Assembly: GCA_016218765.1 (NCBI GenBank)
Contig: JACRCZ010000129.1
Coordinates: 1 to 61,645, forward strand
DNA: 61,645 bases
DNA from: Deltaproteobacteria bacterium
Lineage (GTDB): Bacteria > Myxococcota_A > Polyangia > DRWM01 > JAAZOP01
Reading direction: 5' to 3'
Shown here: piece after piece, positions 57,898 to 61,645 of the stretch
How the letters are laid out: each line of letters begins with the position of its first letter
How positions within the stretch are numbered: the stretch's first letter is position 1
Program-made: the position numbers and the translations under genes
Notes under the pieces: generated by a model
Told to the model about the DNA's origin: nothing
The model's database searches: none
The model's input: the letters and a program-made list of their open reading frames with translations, nothing else

Positions 57898-60800
57898 TCA
57901 CGGCCTCCGGGGCGCCGCCGGGACAGGTGCCGGCGCGCCGGGCGCGCGCGGCTCGAGGAAGCTCGCCGTCCAGCCCGGCGGAGGCGGGACCGCACCGGCG
58001 AGCAGCCGCTCGTTCCAGACGCCGTCCGCCAGCGGCTCGGCCCCGGGCTCCAGGAACTCGAAGGTGCCGAAGATCCCTCCCTGCACCAGGCGCCGGCCCG
58101 TCGCGTCGGGGACGACGACGTACAGGTCCGCGACGCGGCCGACGGCCAGCTCCAGCATGCCCGCCCCGTCGCGCGCGGCGAACACGTCGGCCGCCAGGGC
58201 GACGCCAAGCTCGACCCGGCCTTCGTCGTACCGGACCCGCTCGACCCGCGACGACCGGCCCCGGAGCATCACCGCCATCCTCTCGCCTGCCGTGCGGATC
58301 CACTCCTCTTCCTCGCCGGTGAACGCCTCGCCGCGGATCTCCTTGTCCGCCAGCGTCGCCAGCCTCTCGGCCAGGCCCCGCGCGGACAGCTCGCTGCCCG
58401 CGAACCCGGACGCCGGATCCGCGGCCGCCCCGGGCGCCTCGCCCTCCGCCAGATCGGCGTAGATGCGATCCGCCAGGCGGGCGAGGGCGCGGAAGAAGCG
58501 CGGTGCGGGGTCGACGAAGCCGCGCGGCGGCGCGATCGCGGGCTGCTCGACCAGCAGCGCCAGAGGCTGCCGCTCGCCGCACTCGAGCGCTTCCTCCTCG
58601 GCGGAGTACAGGACCGCGTCGTGCGCGAGCCGAGCGTACCCGGCGATCGCAGCATCGAGCCGTCGGTCGAGCCAGGCCTCGGTGCGGGCGAAGAACAGCG
58701 GCGAGTCGTGCGGCCATCCGGCCGGCTGGGCCAGCGTCGCCAGGAGCGCGAGCCAGGAGTGGTGGATGTCCTCCGGGCCGTAGCCCGGCACCGGGTGCTC
58801 GGCCTGCCCGGCCGTCAACGCGTCAAGCGCCGAGCGGTAGCGCTCGGCCCACTCCTGCCCCTCGGCCGCGGCGTGGGCGAGGCGGAGCGCGCGCTCGTTG
58901 CCCAGCACGGCGAAGAGGTCTAGCGCGCCGGGAACCGCCCGTCCTTCGACGACCGGAGCGGCCAGTCGCGCGAAGTACTCGTCCTCCAGCCCGCGGCGTC
59001 GCGAGAGGAAGGCGAACGCGGGGGAGGACGGCGGTTCCAGCGCCCCGGCCTCGGGACCGCCGGCCGGCGCCGGGCCGCGCAGCTCGGCAAGCGCCGCCTC
59101 GACCAGGTCCTTCCGGAACGGCGCGGTCCATTCGGGGTGCTCCCGCGCCACCAGCCGCAGGTGGGAGACCGTGACGTCCGCGGGAGGTCCCAGGAGCGCG
59201 GCGAGGAGCGTGTCGACGCGATCCCACAGGTCGCCGAGCGTCTCGGGCGGGGGAGCGGGGAGGCGGGTCGCCACGTCGTCCAGATCCGGAGGCGGGCGCG
59301 ACGCGCCGTCGGACGACTCGAGGATCCGGACGAGCTCGAAGGCGGAGGCGTCGAGCGGAAGAGGGGCGACGCCCAGCCACTCGACCGCGATGAACCAGCC
59401 GGCCAGGGGGCTTGCGGCGTAGTGCCCGCGGAGTCGGAAGCGCGAGAAGTCGACGACGACGGACGGCTCGCCGTCCGGCGGCCGGAGCGCGGCCTGGCCC
59501 TCGTGCGCGAGAATCGCCGCCGCCAGGGCCTCGACGTCGGCGCGCACCCACTCCGGAAGCAGGGCCACCCTCTCCGGAACGAGCCGCCGGAGCTGCTCCT
59601 CCGCGGGTCGCGGCTCGTCGACGCCCGCGTTCCCCGGAGCCGGCTGTCGCGACTCCATCCCGTCCGCGGAAGCCAGGAAGACCCAGGGCACCGCGAAGGT
59701 CACGGCGAGGTAGCGGGCGACCGGGTCGTCGCCGTGCGTCAGCCGCCCGAGGTACTTCTCGTACAGCGCGCCGCACAAGCGCAGCAGTGCGTTCTGCGCC
59801 TGACGCTCGGCCGCGCGAAGCAGGACGGAGTACTCGTCGTGGAACACCTGGAGCGCCGCGTCGACCGTGAGGAACGGCGCGCGTCCCGCGCCCTCCAGCC
59901 GCTCGTACAGGCCGAAGAACTCCCTGTCCTCGCCCGGCCGCGCGACGAACTCGTTGCGCGGCAGGAGGGTCGAGCGGCCGGCGCCCCACAGCTCGGGGTA
60001 GTCGGCCAGATCGCGCACGTCCCGGAGGTAGTAGTCGGCCTCGGCGACGTGGATCGCCGAACCGCCCTCGCCGGCGGACTCGAACGCCACGCGCGTCCCG
60101 TCGGGCGACCAGACCGGTCGCGCCGCGCCCTCCGGCGCGCCGGACACCGAGGACCATTCGCCGCCCGCGAGCGATCGTTGTCGCAGGCCGGCGGGCTGGC
60201 CGCCCGCGGCGAGCAGCAGCGTCCCGTTGGCCGAGTACGTCGGGTGGTCGAGCTTGTCCGGCGGGCGCGAGACCGCGACGCCGGGATACCGCACGTCATG
60301 GCGCGGAAGACCCCCCAGACACGGGTCGTTCGGCCACCGCTCGAGAGCTTCCGGCTCGCAGGCCGGCGCGCCGCTCCGCGTCGCGGGCAGCGCATCCAGC
60401 GCCGCGGCGAGCGACCGATCCCACCGGGCGGCGGCATGGAACACGGTCGGGCCGCCGCGGGTGTCGCAGACCCAGGCCAGCGCCCGGCCGTCGCCCGCCC
60501 AGGCGGGCGAGCGGCACGAGCTGCCTTCGGGCGAGATGCGTTCCTGGTCCGTTCCGTCCCTCGAGCGGAAGAGGACCGCGCTCTTGCGGACGGTAACGCT
60601 CGTGAACGCGATCCGGTCGCGGACGGCCGCTTCCCGGGCCCCGGCGCCGTCGGGCGAGCACGGGTCGGGCCACACGCCCACGAGCCGGTACGCGACGGGG
60701 GCCGGCGCCGGTTCCAGCTCGTCCCCCTCGAGGTCGGTGAGGCGGGCGGGCGACGAGCCGTCCGGCTTCATGGTCCACAGGTCGTAGCCGCCGGCGCGGT

Positions 60801-61329
60801 TCGTGCTCCAGACGATGGCGTCCCCGCCGGGGAGCCAGGCCGGATCCCGGTCGTCCGCCGGGTCGTCGGTGAGCCGGAGCAGGCCCGTTCCGTCGGCGTT
60901 GACGAGGTAGACGTCCCCCTCTCCCTCCGGGCCGGCGAAGAACGCGATGCGCTTGCCGTCGGGGGCGAAGCGCGGGCGGCGGGCGTCGAGGGACGGGTCG
61001 GTGAGCCGTCGCGCGGGCCCCAACGAATCCGACGGCTCGGGTCTCGGCGGCAGCGGCGCCGCGGAGAGCGCGGGCGGCTCCGCGGGGGGCTCGGCCGGCG
61101 CCGCGGGCTCCGCGGCCGTCGCCGCCCTCGGCTGGCCCGCATCGGTCCGCGCCGGAGCGTCGACGCCGGCGACGTCCGGAGGGGCGGCGTCCGGCGCGCC
61201 GATGGTTCCTCCAATCGGCGGCGGCCCGCTTTCGGCGGTCGGCCGCTTGCAGGCGGCCATCGCGCAGGCGAGCGCGCACAGCAACAGCGCGAGCGCACTC
61301 GCCGGAGCCGACGACACCGCCTTCCTCAT
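57898..61329 (-). CDS. Large lipoprotein with PD40-type beta-propeller and DUF3160 domain
   Basis: A 1143-residue lipoprotein. The signal peptide holds several Cys candidates (LALLLCALAC, CAMAAC); lipidation is most likely at Cys22 or Cys27. A Pro/Ala-rich linker (about 30-100) is followed by TolB/PD40-like blades (RPRFAPDGKRIAFFAGPEG, DPAWLPGGDAIVWSTNRAGG) to about residue 420. The C-terminal 650 residues fit DUF3160 (EFFGLYERLEG, FLTVDAALQVFHDEYSVLL), whose biochemical role is unknown. GGGGGAG precedes the ATG, and TTGCTC-N17-TACTCT lies further upstream. It may be a surface-exposed scaffold or binding protein. Confidence 0.88.
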   Translation of the reverse strand: MRKAVSSAPASALALLLCALACAMAACKRPTAESGPPPIGGTIGAPDAAPPDVAGVDAPARTDAGQPRAATAAEPAAPAEPPAEPPALSAAPLPPRPEPSDSLGPARRLTDPSLDARRPRFAPDGKRIAFFAGPEGEGDVYLVNADGTGLLRLTDDPADDRDPAWLPGGDAIVWSTNRAGGYDLWTMKPDGSSPARLTDLEGDELEPAPAPVAYRLVGVWPDPCSPDGAGAREAAVRDRIAFTSVTVRKSAVLFRSRDGTDQERISPEGSSCRSPAWAGDGRALAWVCDTRGGPTVFHAAARWDRSLAAALDALPATRSGAPACEPEALERWPNDPCLGGLPRHDVRYPGVAVSRPPDKLDHPTYSANGTLLLAAGGQPAGLRQRSLAGGEWSSVSGAPEGAARPVWSPDGTRVAFESAGEGGSAIHVAEADYYLRDVRDLADYPELWGAGRSTLLPRNEFVARPGEDREFFGLYERLEGAGRAPFLTVDAALQVFHDEYSVLLRAAERQAQNALLRLCGALYEKYLGRLTHGDDPVARYLAVTFAVPWVFLASADGMESRQPAPGNAGVDEPRPAEEQLRRLVPERVALLPEWVRADVEALAAAILAHEGQAALRPPDGEPSVVVDFSRFRLRGHYAASPLAGWFIAVEWLGVAPLPLDASAFELVRILESSDGASRPPPDLDDVATRLPAPPPETLGDLWDRVDTLLAALLGPPADVTVSHLRLVAREHPEWTAPFRKDLVEAALAELRGPAPAGGPEAGALEPPSSPAFAFLSRRRGLEDEYFARLAAPVVEGRAVPGALDLFAVLGNERALRLAHAAAEGQEWAERYRSALDALTAGQAEHPVPGYGPEDIHHSWLALLATLAQPAGWPHDSPLFFARTEAWLDRRLDAAIAGYARLAHDAVLYSAEEEALECGERQPLALLVEQPAIAPPRGFVDPAPRFFRALARLADRIYADLAEGEAPGAAADPASGFAGSELSARGLAERLATLADKEIRGEAFTGEEEEWIRTAGERMAVMLRGRSSRVERVRYDEGRVELGVALAADVFAARDGAGMLELAVGRVADLYVVVPDATGRRLVQGGIFGTFEFLEPGAEPLADGVWNERLLAGAVPPPPGWTASFLEPRAPGAPAPVPAAPRRP

Positions 61330-61391
61330 CCCGATTCTCCCCCGGTCGCCGCGTGCGCCCGTCCCGTGCGGAGCGCCCGGCGACGGGCGCG

Positions 61392-61420
61392 AGAGTATCG
61401 CCGTCGTGCGCGGCGAGCAA
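61392..61420 (-). promoter_or_regulatory. Promoter for the DUF3160 lipoprotein gene
   Basis: Minus strand: TTGCTC (61420-61415), 17-nt spacer, TACTCT (61397-61392). The leader of about 55 nt contains the GGGGGAG ribosome site. Confidence 0.55.
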
Positions 61421-61435
61421 CGGGTGCGCGGCTCT

Positions 61436-61645
61436 TCACTCCACCGGCACGATCTCGACGTATTGCAGGAACGTGTACGACCACTCGCCGGTCGTCGCCG
61501 AACGGCCGCCGGTCTCCACGGACAGCGAGCCGTCGCGCAGGTCGACCGTCGTCGTGCGCGTGAACGTTCGCGCGTCGTCGCTCGTCGGCTCGTCGTCGAT
61601 CACCGCCGCGCCCTCGACCCGCACGTGGTGCGGGTGCGAGGGATA
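61436..61645 (-). CDS. C-terminal end of a gene extending past the right edge
   Basis: The minus-strand frame is open to the window edge and ends with TGA at 61436-61438; 69 residues are visible. The sequence is beta-rich (RTFTRTTTVDLRDGSLSVE, TFLQYVEIVPVE) with no Cys. It could be the last strands of a secreted beta-sandwich or propeller, but too little is present to name it. Confidence 0.6.
   Translation of the reverse strand, partial: YPSHPHHVRVEGAAVIDDEPTSDDARTFTRTTTVDLRDGSLSVETGGRSATTGEWSYTFLQYVEIVPVE

Noticed and set aside
1..61645. tRNA, rRNA, prophage or insertion-sequence genes
   Set aside because: I found no T-loop-like signatures, transposase or phage-type proteins, and no paired terminal inverted repeats.

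Overview
This 61.6 kb window comes from a very GC-rich genome, and it looks like a Myxococcota (myxobacterial or related deltaproteobacterial) chromosome. The evidence is: many lipoproteins with Asp/Glu- or Cys-rich mature regions; DUF4215 and MopE-like Cys repeats; a large secreted subtilase ending in a MYXO-CTERM-like Cys-TM-Arg tail; four DUF4139 proteins in tandem; and an ordinary housekeeping set scattered between them. I found no rRNA, tRNA, phage, IS element or CRISPR array. The region reads as normal chromosome rather than an island.

Layout. 1-4.3 kb: two secreted Cys/Asp-rich proteins. 4.3-9.5 kb: gltX with a flippase-like membrane protein, a PP2C phosphatase, UDP-glucose dehydrogenase and a zinc-ribbon protein. 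9.8-16.9 kb: ornithine aminotransferase, a membrane WD40-like protein, and a nucleotide-sugar block (NDP-sugar pyrophosphorylase, a glycosyltransferase/sugar dehydrogenase fusion, an SDR epimerase and a tiny coupled lipoprotein). 16.9-23.3 kb: four tandem DUF4139 exported proteins separated by word-repeat spacers. 23.6-28.3 kb: an acyltransferase, a membrane protein, a lipoprotein, a radical SAM/SPASM enzyme and a divergent FHA-like protein carrying three evenly spaced EVEVR-type motifs. 28.3-36.5 kb: a tightly coupled operon reading leftwards: histone-deacetylase-like enzyme, ECF sigma, anti-sigma, Spy/CpxP-like sensor, TolC, MacA-like adaptor, ATPase and two MacB-like permeases. 36.7-43.7 kb: membrane protein, lipoprotein, RlmI-like methyltransferase, HAD phosphatase, PilZ protein and two tandem trypsin-like lipoproteins. 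43.7-49.7 kb: TPR-like protein, lexA, an unknown protein, panC, Maf and a YggS-like protein. 49.8-61.6 kb: subtilase with FG-GAP repeats, DUF72, RqcH, a 29-residue coupled ORF, an orphan CHASE4 sensor, a double-VOC protein, a large DUF3160 lipoprotein and the end of one more gene.

Two sequence-level themes cut across the genes. First, promoters are easily read as TTGCNC-N17-TANNCT, and for several genes without a Shine-Dalgarno site the -10 hexamer ends 8-9 nt before the start codon, implying leaderless mRNAs (pyrophosphorylase, glycosyltransferase fusion, TPR protein, lexA, Maf, ECF sigma). Second, many gene junctions hold short elements built from 7-10 nt words repeated 2-5 times. Some belong to dispersed families: one about 60 bp family with four copies, and a CATCKGTG family with two. 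In three genes (tolC-like, subtilase, and the 25.2-26.1 kb lipoprotein) the element runs into the start or signal-peptide coding region.

Limits: starts were chosen by eye from Shine-Dalgarno sites, overlaps and promoters. Family names come from remembered motifs, not searches. In this GC-rich sequence long antisense frames are abundant and were ignored.
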